From contig NZ_OZ035533.1 in assembly GCF_964033635.1 (NCBI RefSeq), positions 3,658,001-3,722,000 of the forward strand: DNA of 64,000 nucleotides, read 5' to 3'. This DNA is from Chitinophaga sp. MM2321 (GTDB lineage: Bacteria; Bacteroidota; Bacteroidia; Chitinophagales; Chitinophagaceae). A model generated the notes under the pieces. It ran no database searches. It had not been told where the DNA came from and worked only from the letters and a program-made list of their open reading frames with translations. This document shows, in pieces, positions 1 to 8,597 of this stretch (positions are counted from its first letter, which is position 1; each line of letters opens with the position of its first letter). The translations under genes and the position numbers were made by a program.

Positions 1-299
1 ACAAGATTCAGGAAGGGCTTTTTGAGGAAACCTCCACAAATTTTAAAAATACCTGTAATGATGTTTTTGCCTATGGTGTGACCAGTGACACCCAATTGTT
101 AGAAACCACAAAGGGTACCGTATTCGGCGCTTACAATGCCATAACCGGATACTATCAAAATGTATGTACTTATGCCAACAAGGAGGCTAAAATGAAATCT
201 GTGCTTTTAGGTGGCCTCGCTCAAACAAGAACACAAAAAGCCTTCGACCTCTGTGCAGATTTTGTAAAGGACGGCGCAGGTATTTTCCAGTTCAACTGA
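1..299 (+). CDS. DUF932 domain protein, C-terminal end (partial)
   Basis: The reading frame is open from the first bases of the window (frame starting at base 3) to the stop at 297-299, so only the last 98 or so residues are present. The stretch TVFGAYNAITGYYQNV followed by a Gly-Gly pair and KAFDLC matches my memory of the C-terminus of DUF932 (phage/plasmid-like TIGR03299-type) proteins. These are common on Bacteroidota plasmids and conjugative elements. Their biochemical role is not established. It sits just upstream of the ParB-like gene, a frequent arrangement in such elements. The start is outside the window. The family call is fairly secure and the function unknown. Confidence 0.7.
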   Translation, partial: KIQEGLFEETSTNFKNTCNDVFAYGVTSDTQLLETTKGTVFGAYNAITGYYQNVCTYANKEAKMKSVLLGGLAQTRTQKAFDLCADFVKDGAGIFQFN

Positions 300-368
300 T
301 CCTATTGTGCAGGTCACCAAATCGGCGGCCTGCTTTAAACCATTTATTCCATTTTAAATTTTACTATT

Positions 369-2228
369 ATGACTACCATAAATAAAAAACTCAAAACTAC
401 AACCATCCATAACCGCAAGCCCCTTTCTAAAGTACAATCTAAAGAGACTGGTGGTTTACCGGAATTAACCGAAGGGATACACATGATTATTCCTACAAGT
501 GCAATAGACCTTAGCCCCCGGAAAAACCGGACGTATATATCCCAACAGGCTGTAAAGGAACTCGGCGCCGACATTGCTGTTCACGGGGTGATTTCCTCCC
601 TCACTGTGCGGCAAATGGCAACCGGACGTTATGAACTTGTTGCCGGGGAAAGGCGGTTCAGGGCTGCACAACTTATACAACTTGAATCCCTTCCTGTTGT
701 GGTTAGAACTCTTACCGACCAACAGGCAAGAGAAATCCAACTTTCCGAAAACCTCCACCGGGAAGATCCGCACCCTTTAGATGAATCCAATGGCATCGCC
801 ATGCTTCAAAGTGAGGGCATGAGCATTGATGAAATTGTCTTGCGCCTGGGCAAATCAAAATCCTTTATTTACAACCGCATTAAACTGGCCCAACTTGCAG
901 AAGAATTAAAAGAGCTTTTTTTTGCGGATAAAATTAACCTCTCTGAAGCTACAGAAATCGCTAACCTTTCCTCCGAATCTCAAAATGAGTTCTTTGTAAA
1001 ATATTGCGGGAACTGGGAAGATGAAAGTTTTGCGTTAAGGCACTTTAAGGATATGCTCTCAAAATATAAGTATGATCTTACCCATGCACCATTCGATATT
1101 TCAGATTCGCAACTCATACCTAATGCCGGTCCCTGTGGCAGCTGCCCGTTTAATTCTGCCACCCTCCATTCACTTTTTCCTGAAATGGCGAAGCAGTCCA
1201 ACTGCACAAATAAATCCTGCTATAAGAATAAATGTTTGGCGCATGCTGAAATTAGCTTGCGTGAATTGATAAATGAACATCAACCGGCTGCCATATTGGT
1301 TAGCGGCTCCCTTTCAGATGATCACCTGACCATCATTGAATCCATGCCCGAAACCATGCAGCTGCCACAATACAGCTATTACGAGGTAAAAATCATTCAT
1401 CAGCCATCACCACCGGATGTAGAAGATTATACAGAATACCTCAACGAAGACGAAGAAGATCATGAACAGGAAGAAACTATCTTTGATCAGCAGGGTTATG
1501 ATCAGGCCATGCAGGAATATGAAGGTGATTTATCAGCATATCAAGAAATGAAAAGTGCAAATGGTGTTATCAAGGCACTGCATTTTACAAACCGCAAGAT
1601 CAACGCGGTACTCTTTACCCCTTTTGCTGCCAAAACTGAAGATGAGCAACCAAAGGTAACGGCCAAACAGGTACAGGAAGCCATTAAAGCAGGGACAGTT
1701 ACCGCGGAATTGTTACAGGGTGAAATTCAACGCATTCAGGAAAGGGAGATAAGAGCAAAAGAAATTGACAGGGATAAAATTCAGCTCAAACTGCAGTCGC
1801 AATTTTCTGACGTACTTTCCACAAGCAGCATAAAAAAAATAAACACCCTCGCAGATATCACCGCCATTAGACTACTGGTTTATTTGTCTTTAGGGTACCA
1901 GGAGAGAATAACAATTGACAACACCCTATTTGCCGATATAGATTTAACCCGGATACCTCTATATGAGCGCCTATCAAACCTGACACCTGAACAATTCTGT
2001 TTGATGCTACGCAAGGCCATTGTGGGAAAGGCTGAAAGCAAAATTCCAAATACCATCATTGGGATCGCCCTATATGCGATGGCGAAAGATTCAGGCTTTA
2101 AGGTGGAAGCGATTGAGAAGGAACAGGCCCAAATTGAAAAGGATCGCCTGAAAAAATTAAAACCAAGAATCAAAGATTTGGAATCACGTATCAAAAGGCT
2201 AAGCGCCAAAATCAAAAAGCCGGATTAA
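369..2228 (+). CDS. ParB/Spo0J-family partition-like protein
   Basis: A 619-residue protein with the ParB N-terminal domain at about residues 38-130: GERRFRAA (93-100) and ENLHRED (127-133) are the two conserved boxes of the CTP-binding clamp domain. A helix-turn-helix KorB-like region follows at about 150-175. The second half is unusual for a chromosomal ParB (normally near 300 residues). It has a cysteine-rich segment at about 255-290 (CGSC and NCTNKSC...C spacing, possibly metal-binding), a very acidic stretch near 357-380 and a basic coiled C-terminus. No parA partner is visible here. On mobile elements such long ParB-like proteins are thought to act in maintenance or transfer; this role is inferred. 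Start ATG at 369 gives a plausible short basic leader. Confidence 0.85.
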   Translation: MTTINKKLKTTTIHNRKPLSKVQSKETGGLPELTEGIHMIIPTSAIDLSPRKNRTYISQQAVKELGADIAVHGVISSLTVRQMATGRYELVAGERRFRAAQLIQLESLPVVVRTLTDQQAREIQLSENLHREDPHPLDESNGIAMLQSEGMSIDEIVLRLGKSKSFIYNRIKLAQLAEELKELFFADKINLSEATEIANLSSESQNEFFVKYCGNWEDESFALRHFKDMLSKYKYDLTHAPFDISDSQLIPNAGPCGSCPFNSATLHSLFPEMAKQSNCTNKSCYKNKCLAHAEISLRELINEHQPAAILVSGSLSDDHLTIIESMPETMQLPQYSYYEVKIIHQPSPPDVEDYTEYLNEDEEDHEQEETIFDQQGYDQAMQEYEGDLSAYQEMKSANGVIKALHFTNRKINAVLFTPFAAKTEDEQPKVTAKQVQEAIKAGTVTAELLQGEIQRIQEREIRAKEIDRDKIQLKLQSQFSDVLSTSSIKKINTLADITAIRLLVYLSLGYQERITIDNTLFADIDLTRIPLYERLSNLTPEQFCLMLRKAIVGKAESKIPNTIIGIALYAMAKDSGFKVEAIEKEQAQIEKDRLKKLKPRIKDLESRIKRLSAKIKKPD

Positions 2229-2325
2229 AAAATTCGAAGGATAAGCACCCGCACCCAATTGGTGCGGGCAGCTTTCGAGGAAAGCCGTCCGGCTATAACT
2301 CTTCATCTACATAAAATTCAACATC

Positions 2326-2517
2326 ATGCAAATCATAGACCTATACAACCATGCGATTACGGTTACAGATTTAGCGGATGCCCTAAAACAAGCAGCGGCA
2401 TATAAAAATTACCGGTACACTGATGCAGCTTATGCTATCCATAACGCTGAAAGGAAACGGTATTGGACAGACCTGTACCAAAAGTTATTGGAATTAAAAA
2501 ATGCTAAAAATTTATAA
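2326..2517 (+). CDS. Small hypothetical protein (63 aa)
   Basis: A short open frame starting at ATG 2326, rich in Tyr, Ala and charged residues (for example YKNYRYTDAAYAIHNAERKR near the middle). It has no signal peptide or membrane segment and I recognise no family. It lies 97 bases after the ParB-like gene and 2 bases before the next small membrane-protein gene, so the three probably form one transcript. Real coding is supported by spacing and orientation only. Confidence 0.5.
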   Translation: MQIIDLYNHAITVTDLADALKQAAAYKNYRYTDAAYAIHNAERKRYWTDLYQKLLELKNAKNL

Positions 2518-2519
2518 TC

Positions 2520-2771
2520 ATGCAAACGATATTAATGTTAACCTCTATGCGGGTGCAGTGGTATGCCAACATAGCTATTGTTTTGGGGCTGTTGCTTTAC
2601 CTCGTATTGAGAATCACCATGCTGAACCGGATAATCAAGGGTTGCAAACCCCGTTCTGCCCTTTGGCTGCTGTGGCTCGGCCTACTCGAATGGCTCGCTA
2701 CATGGCTTTACCGTCTGCTGATCATTTTGGGCCTTATCTTCCGTTTATTGGTTTGGTATACCAGTCACTAA
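2520..2771 (+). CDS. Small membrane protein, hypothetical (83 aa)
   Basis: The predicted protein has two hydrophobic stretches, about residues 15-32 (ANIAIVLGLLLYLVLRI) and 49-78 (LWLGLLEWLATWLYRLLIILG), separated by a short basic loop. It is therefore likely a small two-helix inner-membrane protein. It starts 2 bases after the stop of the preceding small gene, suggesting translational coupling. Small membrane proteins of this sort are common between replication and mobilization genes on Bacteroidota elements. I cannot assign a function. Confidence 0.55.
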   Translation: MQTILMLTSMRVQWYANIAIVLGLLLYLVLRITMLNRIIKGCKPRSALWLLWLGLLEWLATWLYRLLIILGLIFRLLVWYTSH

Positions 2772-2820
2772 CGCCTGAAGGCTGAAGGAGATAATTGGGA
2801 CTGCGTTGGCCGGAGCAAAA

Positions 2821-2921
2821 ACCGGCTGCCGCCGCCTCCCTTAGCAGGGGGCGGTGGCAGCCGGTCAAAATCGGTGCTGCCCTGCGGCCAGCGTCTTTTT
2901 TTCAGAACCCTGCGGGTTCTG
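2821..2921. other. Two GC-rich hairpins in a noncoding stretch
   Basis: The interval 2772-3038 has no gene. It holds a long imperfect GC-rich hairpin, with arms 2821-2839 and 2847-2865 (arm core accggctgccgccgcc, two mismatches). A second perfect hairpin has arms cagaaccc at 2903-2910 and gggttctg at 2914-2921 with a 3-base loop. Neither is followed by a T-run in the direction of the upstream genes. They could serve as a factor-independent end for the convergent genes around them, or as a structured site (origin, nick-region element). Their function is open. Confidence 0.55.
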
Positions 2922-3038
2922 CTCATGGATGAATAGATCACTTTGATGCTTTTACCCTCGATTTAAGCCCTTCAATATGATTTATACACAAAGACCCATA
3001 AGTCAATAGATCATGACCGCACAAGGGTTCAAAAGCCG

Positions 3039-3314
3039 CTATTTTAGCAACTTAAGCTTCTCATAGAATGCTTTCAGTTCTGCCTTTTCCAGGCATTCTT
3101 TCACAAATGCATCCAGCTCTGTAGACATCCCTTTGGGAAAAAGTGAAAATAACTCTGATCCCTCCTTTAATGCCTGCTCTACCACCAGACAAAACAAAAG
3201 GACAATCTTCCGGTTTGCCCCTATTGGTAACTTTACATTCCCTGCCCATTCCTTTGTAGACAGCATCGTGTCGAACACGATAATTTTTTCATTTGTTGTC
3301 ATCATACCGCACAT
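3039..3314 (-). CDS. Hypothetical protein (91 aa)
   Basis: A minus-strand frame in a plus-strand neighbourhood, encoding a soluble, Lys/Glu/Leu-rich protein that ends in a helical LKAFYEKLKLLK. There are in-frame Met codons at residues 1, 4 and 5, so the start could be 6-12 bases shorter. No motif is recognised. It faces the small membrane-protein gene across the hairpin region 2821-2921. A regulator role would fit its divergence from the primase gene, but nothing in the sequence shows DNA binding. Confidence 0.5.
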   Translation of the reverse strand: MCGMMTTNEKIIVFDTMLSTKEWAGNVKLPIGANRKIVLLFCLVVEQALKEGSELFSLFPKGMSTELDAFVKECLEKAELKAFYEKLKLLK

Positions 3315-3459
3315 TTAAATTTTCAATTTCACAAGGATAAAAGTAATTGTCCTGCATGGATTTAACCTATATAGAAAAAACCATAGGTTCCCTCTTTTTG
3401 CTGTAAAGCCCGTAGGTTTGTACTCCTGGATGATGTTGTGTGAACTTGAAAATGTGTAT

Positions 3460-4401
3460 ATGGAAAACATCAGTGAAAAATTTAATTGCAATTGGGCAAA
3501 TCAATTTGACCTCGTAGACTACCTGTCTGCATTAGGACATGAACCCAAAAAAACAGTCGGAAACAATTATTGGTACTTATCCCCCTTGCGGGAGGAAAAG
3601 ACACCTTCCTTCAAGGTTAACCGAAAGCTGAATGTCTGGTCAGATTTTGGTGATGACCAGATCCCCGCAGGAAAAAAAGTGGCAGGAGGCGACCTGGTTG
3701 CTTTTGGCACCCGCTACCACCACTGTACTGTCAGTGATTTTTTAACCCTGCTAAAAGACAAACAGGGCATGCCGATGTTTCCCATCTCCGTATTGACGCC
3801 GGTTCTCAATAAAGAGAAAGAAAGCGCCAAAATCATCGTGGTGAAGGATATCCCACTTGCGCACCCCGCCTTACTGGGATACCTCAGACAACGAAGGATT
3901 CCATTGGAAATTGCTAATACTTATTGTAAGGAGGTACATTACCTCAACCATGACCAACCCTATTTTTCTATTGGTTTTAAAAATGACGCCGGCGGCTTTG
4001 AACTCCGCAATGCCCATTTTAAGGGTTGCTCGTCTCCAAAACACTTTACGCACCTGCGCGGCCCTGAACAATCAACTGAAGTTTGCGTATTTGAAGGCTT
4101 CTTTAGTTTCCTCTCTTACCTCACCCTGGTGCCCCCGGCAGACCGGGAGAGAAAAGATATGCTCATCTTGAATAGTCTTTCTTTCTTTGAATCCGCCCGC
4201 ACCATCATGGAAACCTATCCAGCTGTTAACCTCTATCTGGATCAGAACACCCAGGGCATAAAAAAAACTGCTTATGCCCGTTCACTGGACCCCAAACGCT
4301 ATAGGGACAACAGTGAGGTGTATAAAGGCTATGATGATTTTAATCATCTGCTCTGCAACAGCAAAAAACTGAATACCAACAGGATCAAACTTTCCAGCTA
4401 A
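3460..4401 (+). CDS. Toprim/CHC2-like primase domain protein
   Basis: The N-terminus resembles the DnaG-type CHC2 region found in Bacteroidota mobile elements: YLSPLREEKTPSFKV, then a tryptophan-containing DFG and GGDLVAF. The zinc-binding Cys/His residues are not preserved. The second half has a degenerate Toprim fold: CVFEGFFSF supplies the conserved Glu, and NLYLDQNTQG the Asp-x-x position. Length (313 residues) suits a stand-alone mobile-element primase-like protein. The likely role is priming of complementary-strand synthesis after transfer or replication of the element. I chose ATG 3460 because the frame upstream begins with non-conserved residues and a TTG at 3418; ATG 3430 is also possible. 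Confidence 0.8.
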   Translation: MENISEKFNCNWANQFDLVDYLSALGHEPKKTVGNNYWYLSPLREEKTPSFKVNRKLNVWSDFGDDQIPAGKKVAGGDLVAFGTRYHHCTVSDFLTLLKDKQGMPMFPISVLTPVLNKEKESAKIIVVKDIPLAHPALLGYLRQRRIPLEIANTYCKEVHYLNHDQPYFSIGFKNDAGGFELRNAHFKGCSSPKHFTHLRGPEQSTEVCVFEGFFSFLSYLTLVPPADRERKDMLILNSLSFFESARTIMETYPAVNLYLDQNTQGIKKTAYARSLDPKRYRDNSEVYKGYDDFNHLLCNSKKLNTNRIKLSS

Positions 4402-4515
4402 CCCTGCATACAAACAAAGCAACTACAACAACGGCAGCGATGTGCTTCCAGTGGGATGTTACCCTCTTGTATACCCGGGCCAGGTTCAACGCTTCGCCAG
4501 AACCTGCCAGATGTT

Positions 4516-4568
4516 CGGTTGTCGGACAACCGGATTTTGACCACCCATACTCCGAAGTCGTGGGTGGT
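4516..4568. other. Candidate origin of transfer region
   Basis: The 216-base gap before the mobilization genes holds two perfect inverted repeats in tandem. The first is cggttgt/acaaccg at 4516-4522 and 4526-4532 with a 3-base loop. The second is accaccca/tgggtggt at 4540-4547 and 4561-4568 with a 13-base loop. Clustered hairpins directly upstream of mobC/relaxase genes are the usual setting of oriT in MOBP-type elements. No T-run follows either hairpin, which argues against simple terminators. The assignment is by position and structure only; the nick site is not identified. Confidence 0.5.
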
Positions 4569-4617
4569 GATGGATTAGCCTTTAGGCAATTTGGATTGAT
4601 GTGAAAATGATAATGTG

Positions 4618-5007
4618 ATGATCAATAAAAACAACCGTACTAAGCGTGTATATATACGGCTTACTGAAGGGGAGTACCACCAGCTCCAGAAACAATTCAA
4701 AGGCACAACAGAGCATAAATTAAGTGCCTATGCCCGCAAAATGATCTTGCAGAAACCACTGATTGCTGGCTATAGAAACCTAACAGCAGAGGCCTTAATG
4801 ATTGAATTTGCTCGCTTGATTAAGGACCTCAATGGGGTCGCTAACAACTTTAACCAGGCCGTACATGTCCTGCATACCCTGCAACATCCAGCGCAGTTTT
4901 CCAAATGGTTACAGACCTACCAGCAGGAGAAAAACATACTACTGAGGGATATACAATCCATCCGGGATTTCATCAATAAAACTGCCGGCATATGGTTGCA
5001 ATCATAA
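4618..5007 (+). CDS. mobC: MobC-like relaxosome accessory protein
   Basis: A 129-residue protein. The N-terminus looks like a ribbon-helix-helix: basic leader, RVYIRLTEGEYHQLQ, then helical LSAYARKMIL. The C-terminal half carries the pattern typical of the MobC bacterial mobilization family (DLNGVANNFNQAV near residues 80-92). MobC proteins bind oriT and help the relaxase melt and nick DNA. The gene overlaps the relaxase gene by 16 bases, the standard mobC-mobA layout. ATG 4618 is preferred over GTG 4615. Family membership is from pattern memory; the neighbourhood makes it convincing. Confidence 0.8.
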   Translation: MINKNNRTKRVYIRLTEGEYHQLQKQFKGTTEHKLSAYARKMILQKPLIAGYRNLTAEALMIEFARLIKDLNGVANNFNQAVHVLHTLQHPAQFSKWLQTYQQEKNILLRDIQSIRDFINKTAGIWLQS

Positions 5008-6239
5008 AACCAGGTCAATCCATTCGTCGGGTGTTTTATTACAATGAGAATAAACTCAGCGCCTTTTTCATTAACGATAAAGGCGAAAAAAAGCCTTGCG
5101 CAACCTTGCTTATGGCAGGTAACTACCCTATGGATTTGGAGCAGACAAGGGAAAAACACCGGTTGAATATGCTGTTAAAAACGGCAGAAAAAAGACCAAG
5201 TGTAACGTCACCCAGCCTGCATATTTCACTGAATTTCGCCCCAAAGGAAGAACATCCTGAAACCTTATTGAAGCAGATCGCAGCAGAGTATATGGACGCC
5301 ATCGGTCTTGGTGAACAGCCCTACCTGGTCTATCAACACCATGATGCCGGCCATCCTCACATGCATATTGTTACCCTTCGGGTAAGGCCAGATGGCACCA
5401 CAATTGACACTTATAATATTGGCAAAAAAAAGTCTGAACCCGCCAGAGAAAAGCTAGAAGAAAAGTACAATCTGGTTCGAGCGAAAGACCACAAGCGAAA
5501 TGTTTTTCGCCTACCTGCGGTAAATGTGGGAAAGGTTTTATACGGAAAATCTGAAACCAAAAAATCCATCACAAACGTGCTGGACTGGGTGTTAACCCGG
5601 TATAAATATTCCTCTCTTGCTGCACTGAATGCCTTGCTGAAAGGATACAATATCTGTGCTGACCGGGGTGCTGAACAGTCGCGGATCTTTATCAAAAAAG
5701 GTCTGCTTTACCGTCTGCTGGATGCCGAGGGTAAGCCTGTCGGAGTACCTATTCCGGCCAGCCATATTTATTCCAAACCAACCCTGAAAAAACTGGAGGA
5801 GCATTTTCAAAGTTGCCCGGCCTTTACACCAAAAGAAAGGGCAAGGGTGAAGAATGCGATTGATCTGCACCTGAAAAAGATCCCTGATTCCAATCTCGAT
5901 CTGCTGGAGAAGGCACTCCTGAAACAGAACATCCGTATGGTACTAAGAACCAATGCTCAGGGCCAGATCTACGGGATTACTTATGTAGACCATACCAGTA
6001 AATGTATCCTTAATGGAAGTGACCTGGGCAAGGCATACAGCGCCAATGCCATCCAAAACCGATGTAAAAACCCCCGAACAATACAGAAAGCCGCTTTTCC
6101 TACAGTAGCAACTTCAGGGGAATCGTATAGCTCATCTGAGAGCCATACAGATAGTTTGTTTGAACTGCTGATGCAACCTGAAAATGTTTATGAGCCGCTC
6201 CCTTACCAGCTCAAAAGAAGAAAAAAAAGAAAAAAGTAA
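4992..6239 (+). CDS. Relaxase / mobilization nuclease (MOBP-like)
   Basis: A 415-residue protein with the relaxase metal-binding signature QHHDAGHPHMHIV near residue 115-127 (HxDxxHPHxH), plus the upstream LHISLNFAP strand and an N-terminal GQSIRRVFYY region where the nicking tyrosine is expected. This is the Relaxase/Mobilization nuclease fold (PF03432). It cuts one strand at oriT, stays covalently bound to the 5' end and pilots the strand to the coupling protein. The C-terminus is very basic (RRKKRKK). It overlaps the MobC-like gene and is followed 32 bases later by the coupling ATPase, forming a mobilization operon. Confidence 0.92.
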   Translation: MVAIIKPGQSIRRVFYYNENKLSAFFINDKGEKKPCATLLMAGNYPMDLEQTREKHRLNMLLKTAEKRPSVTSPSLHISLNFAPKEEHPETLLKQIAAEYMDAIGLGEQPYLVYQHHDAGHPHMHIVTLRVRPDGTTIDTYNIGKKKSEPAREKLEEKYNLVRAKDHKRNVFRLPAVNVGKVLYGKSETKKSITNVLDWVLTRYKYSSLAALNALLKGYNICADRGAEQSRIFIKKGLLYRLLDAEGKPVGVPIPASHIYSKPTLKKLEEHFQSCPAFTPKERARVKNAIDLHLKKIPDSNLDLLEKALLKQNIRMVLRTNAQGQIYGITYVDHTSKCILNGSDLGKAYSANAIQNRCKNPRTIQKAAFPTVATSGESYSSSESHTDSLFELLMQPENVYEPLPYQLKRRKKRKK

Positions 6240-6271
6240 TAGTAAACGAAAACCTTTAAACCCAATGTGCG

Positions 6272-8257
6272 ATGTCCGAAACAGGTGAAAATGAACAAGC
6301 GTTAAGAAAGATACTTGACATGACAAGGCTCATCAGTATCGTCTTATTGATTCTACATTGTTATTATTATCTATACACGGCCTTTCAAAGCTGGCAGTTA
6401 ATTACCGCCTTCACGGATCGCTTACTGGCTAACATTCTAAAGACGGGTTTATACAGTTTCTTTCATAAATCAAAGTTGCTGGCGCTGTGTTTCTTGGCCA
6501 TTTCCCTCTTTGGCACAAAGGGTAAAAAAAGTGAAACACTGACCATGCGCAAAGCACTCCTCCACATCTTCGCCGGTCTTTTAATTTATTTCGGATCTTA
6601 TTTTCTGCTGTTTTTGAAATGGGAAAGCACTTCCATCGCCGCAGCTTATATCCTTGCCAATGCCACAGGTTTTATCCTGATGATCACCGGTGGCACTTGG
6701 TTTTCACGGATCATAAAAGAGAGGCTTACCGACGACATTTTTAATGAAGAAAACGAAACTTTTCCGCAGGAGGTCAGGCTCATTGAGAATGAATTCTCCA
6801 TCAATTTACCAACACTTTTTAATTACAAAGGCAAGAAAGTTAAAGGATATATTAACGTAATTTCTCCCCAAAGAGGCGTGATTGTACAGGGCTCCGCGGG
6901 GTCCGGAAAAACTGCATTTTTTTTGAGGCATGTCGTAACCCAATGCCTGGGTAAATCAAGTCCCTTTTCCGCTCTGGTGTATGATTTCAAGTTCCCCGAT
7001 TTGTCGTTGATTGCCTTCAATCATTGGCTTAAAAACAAGCATAAATACCAGCGAAAATCCGATTGTTATTTCATCAACTTCGATGATCTAAGCCGTACCC
7101 ATAGGGGTAATGTATTCGATCCCAAAGGCATGACGGACCTCACCGATGCAAGTGAATCTGCCCGTACTATTTTACTGGGATTAAACAAGGAGTGGAGCCG
7201 TAAGCAAGGGGATTTTTTCGTCGAGTCTGGAATTAATTTTGTAACGGCGATCATTTGGTTTCTTCGAAAATATCAGGACGGAAAATATTGCACCCTCCCA
7301 CATGCCCTGGAACTTCTACAGGTCGGATACGATGAGCTTTTCTCCGTTATGCGCCTGGAGCCAACCATTTCAGCCCTTTTATCACCGTTTTTAAAAGCCT
7401 ACGAAGCGGATGTGATGGAGCAACTCGAAGGACAGATTGCCTCTGCAAAAATCGCACTCGCCCGCTTGACCTCACCTCAATTGTATTATGTTTTATCAGG
7501 TGATGATTTCTCCCTGGACATCAATAATCCGGAACATCCGGTGGTGCTTTGCATGGGCAACAACCCTCAAAAAATCATGACCTATGGCGCAGTACTTTCC
7601 CTCTATGCCAACCGCATCCTGAAGATCATTAACCAGAAAAATAAAGTGAAGTGCGCACTGATCTTCGATGAATGGCCGACTTTAAATTTGGATCTTAATA
7701 CTGTCGTCAGTACCGGTAGGCAAAACGGGGTATCTACCTTTATCGGACTCCAGGAGGTGGCGCAGGTAAGGAAGGAATACGGCAAGGAAAGTGCCGATGT
7801 CATCGTCAATATGGTGGGCAACATCATCTCCGGACAGGTTTCCGGGGATAGCGCAAAGCAGCTCAGCGAGCGGATCGGAAAGATCAACCAGGACCGCACC
7901 AGTATGAGCATCAACCGAACGGACACCTCCCTCAGCAAAAGCAAACAACTGGAATATGCCGTTCCTGCATCTAAAATCTCCAGCCTTTCCAGTGGTGAGT
8001 TCGTGGGCATGGTAGCTGATACCCCCCAGCAAAAAATCGAATATAAAGCCTTTCATTGTGAGATTGTAAATGACTTCGATGTCATTAATCAGGAAGAAGC
8101 AGCTTATAAACCTATTCCTGTTATCCGGCAGGTCACCCAGGCCATGATTGATGAAAACTTCATGCGCATCAAACAGGAAGTACAGGACATAGTGGCTTCA
8201 GAAATCGAGCGAATGCTGGCTGATCCTGAGCTGGAAGGGTTAATCATTAAAAAATAA
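6272..8257 (+). CDS. TraG/VirD4-like type IV coupling ATPase
   Basis: A 661-residue protein. The first 150 residues contain about four hydrophobic segments (near 12-35, 65-80, 92-112 and 118-140), followed by an ATPase domain with Walker A GSAGSGKT at about 207 and Walker B ALIFDEWP at about 463. The C-terminal part has the TraG/TraD-type region (residues about 450-600, TGRQNGVSTFIGLQEV). Coupling proteins dock the relaxase-DNA complex on a secretion channel and pump DNA. With no channel genes in view, this protein would recruit a channel encoded elsewhere. It is the last gene of the mobilization operon. Confidence 0.9.
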   Translation: MSETGENEQALRKILDMTRLISIVLLILHCYYYLYTAFQSWQLITAFTDRLLANILKTGLYSFFHKSKLLALCFLAISLFGTKGKKSETLTMRKALLHIFAGLLIYFGSYFLLFLKWESTSIAAAYILANATGFILMITGGTWFSRIIKERLTDDIFNEENETFPQEVRLIENEFSINLPTLFNYKGKKVKGYINVISPQRGVIVQGSAGSGKTAFFLRHVVTQCLGKSSPFSALVYDFKFPDLSLIAFNHWLKNKHKYQRKSDCYFINFDDLSRTHRGNVFDPKGMTDLTDASESARTILLGLNKEWSRKQGDFFVESGINFVTAIIWFLRKYQDGKYCTLPHALELLQVGYDELFSVMRLEPTISALLSPFLKAYEADVMEQLEGQIASAKIALARLTSPQLYYVLSGDDFSLDINNPEHPVVLCMGNNPQKIMTYGAVLSLYANRILKIINQKNKVKCALIFDEWPTLNLDLNTVVSTGRQNGVSTFIGLQEVAQVRKEYGKESADVIVNMVGNIISGQVSGDSAKQLSERIGKINQDRTSMSINRTDTSLSKSKQLEYAVPASKISSLSSGEFVGMVADTPQQKIEYKAFHCEIVNDFDVINQEEAAYKPIPVIRQVTQAMIDENFMRIKQEVQDIVASEIERMLADPELEGLIIKK

Positions 8258-8597
8258 GGTTTGGTTTTTTGTTCATTTTGTCCGATTATACCATTGGTTG
8301 GGTATGTGACCTCTCCTTACTGGAAACAAAATGGACGATCAGTTACCTGTGAAAATTTCCATACCCAATTATTGTCATAAACCTTTCAGACTACCGACTT
8401 ACACTTCAGACCTGTAATCATACAGCGTTCCAGGACGCATTTGTATTATGGATTTCAATGTTTGTATAGGTAGAAACCAGATAAAAATCCGGCTCCGTTT
8501 TTTAATCTTCAACTATAGCTTGGACCTGATGAAAATCCAGTCCAGGCATACCTATGAAAATAATTTTTCAGGACATCGTGTGTCAATGAAACTGAAC
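8258..8597. other. Intergenic gap between convergent genes
   Basis: 340 bases between the 3' end of the coupling ATPase gene and the 3' end of the minus-strand ATP-grasp-like gene. I see no credible gene and no strong hairpin with a T-run. The short open frame here is low-complexity and unlike a protein. Confidence 0.5.

Noticed and set aside
2501..2785. 94-residue frame overlapping the small membrane-protein gene
   Set aside because: The alternative frame at 2520 gives a coherent two-helix membrane protein directly after the preceding stop.
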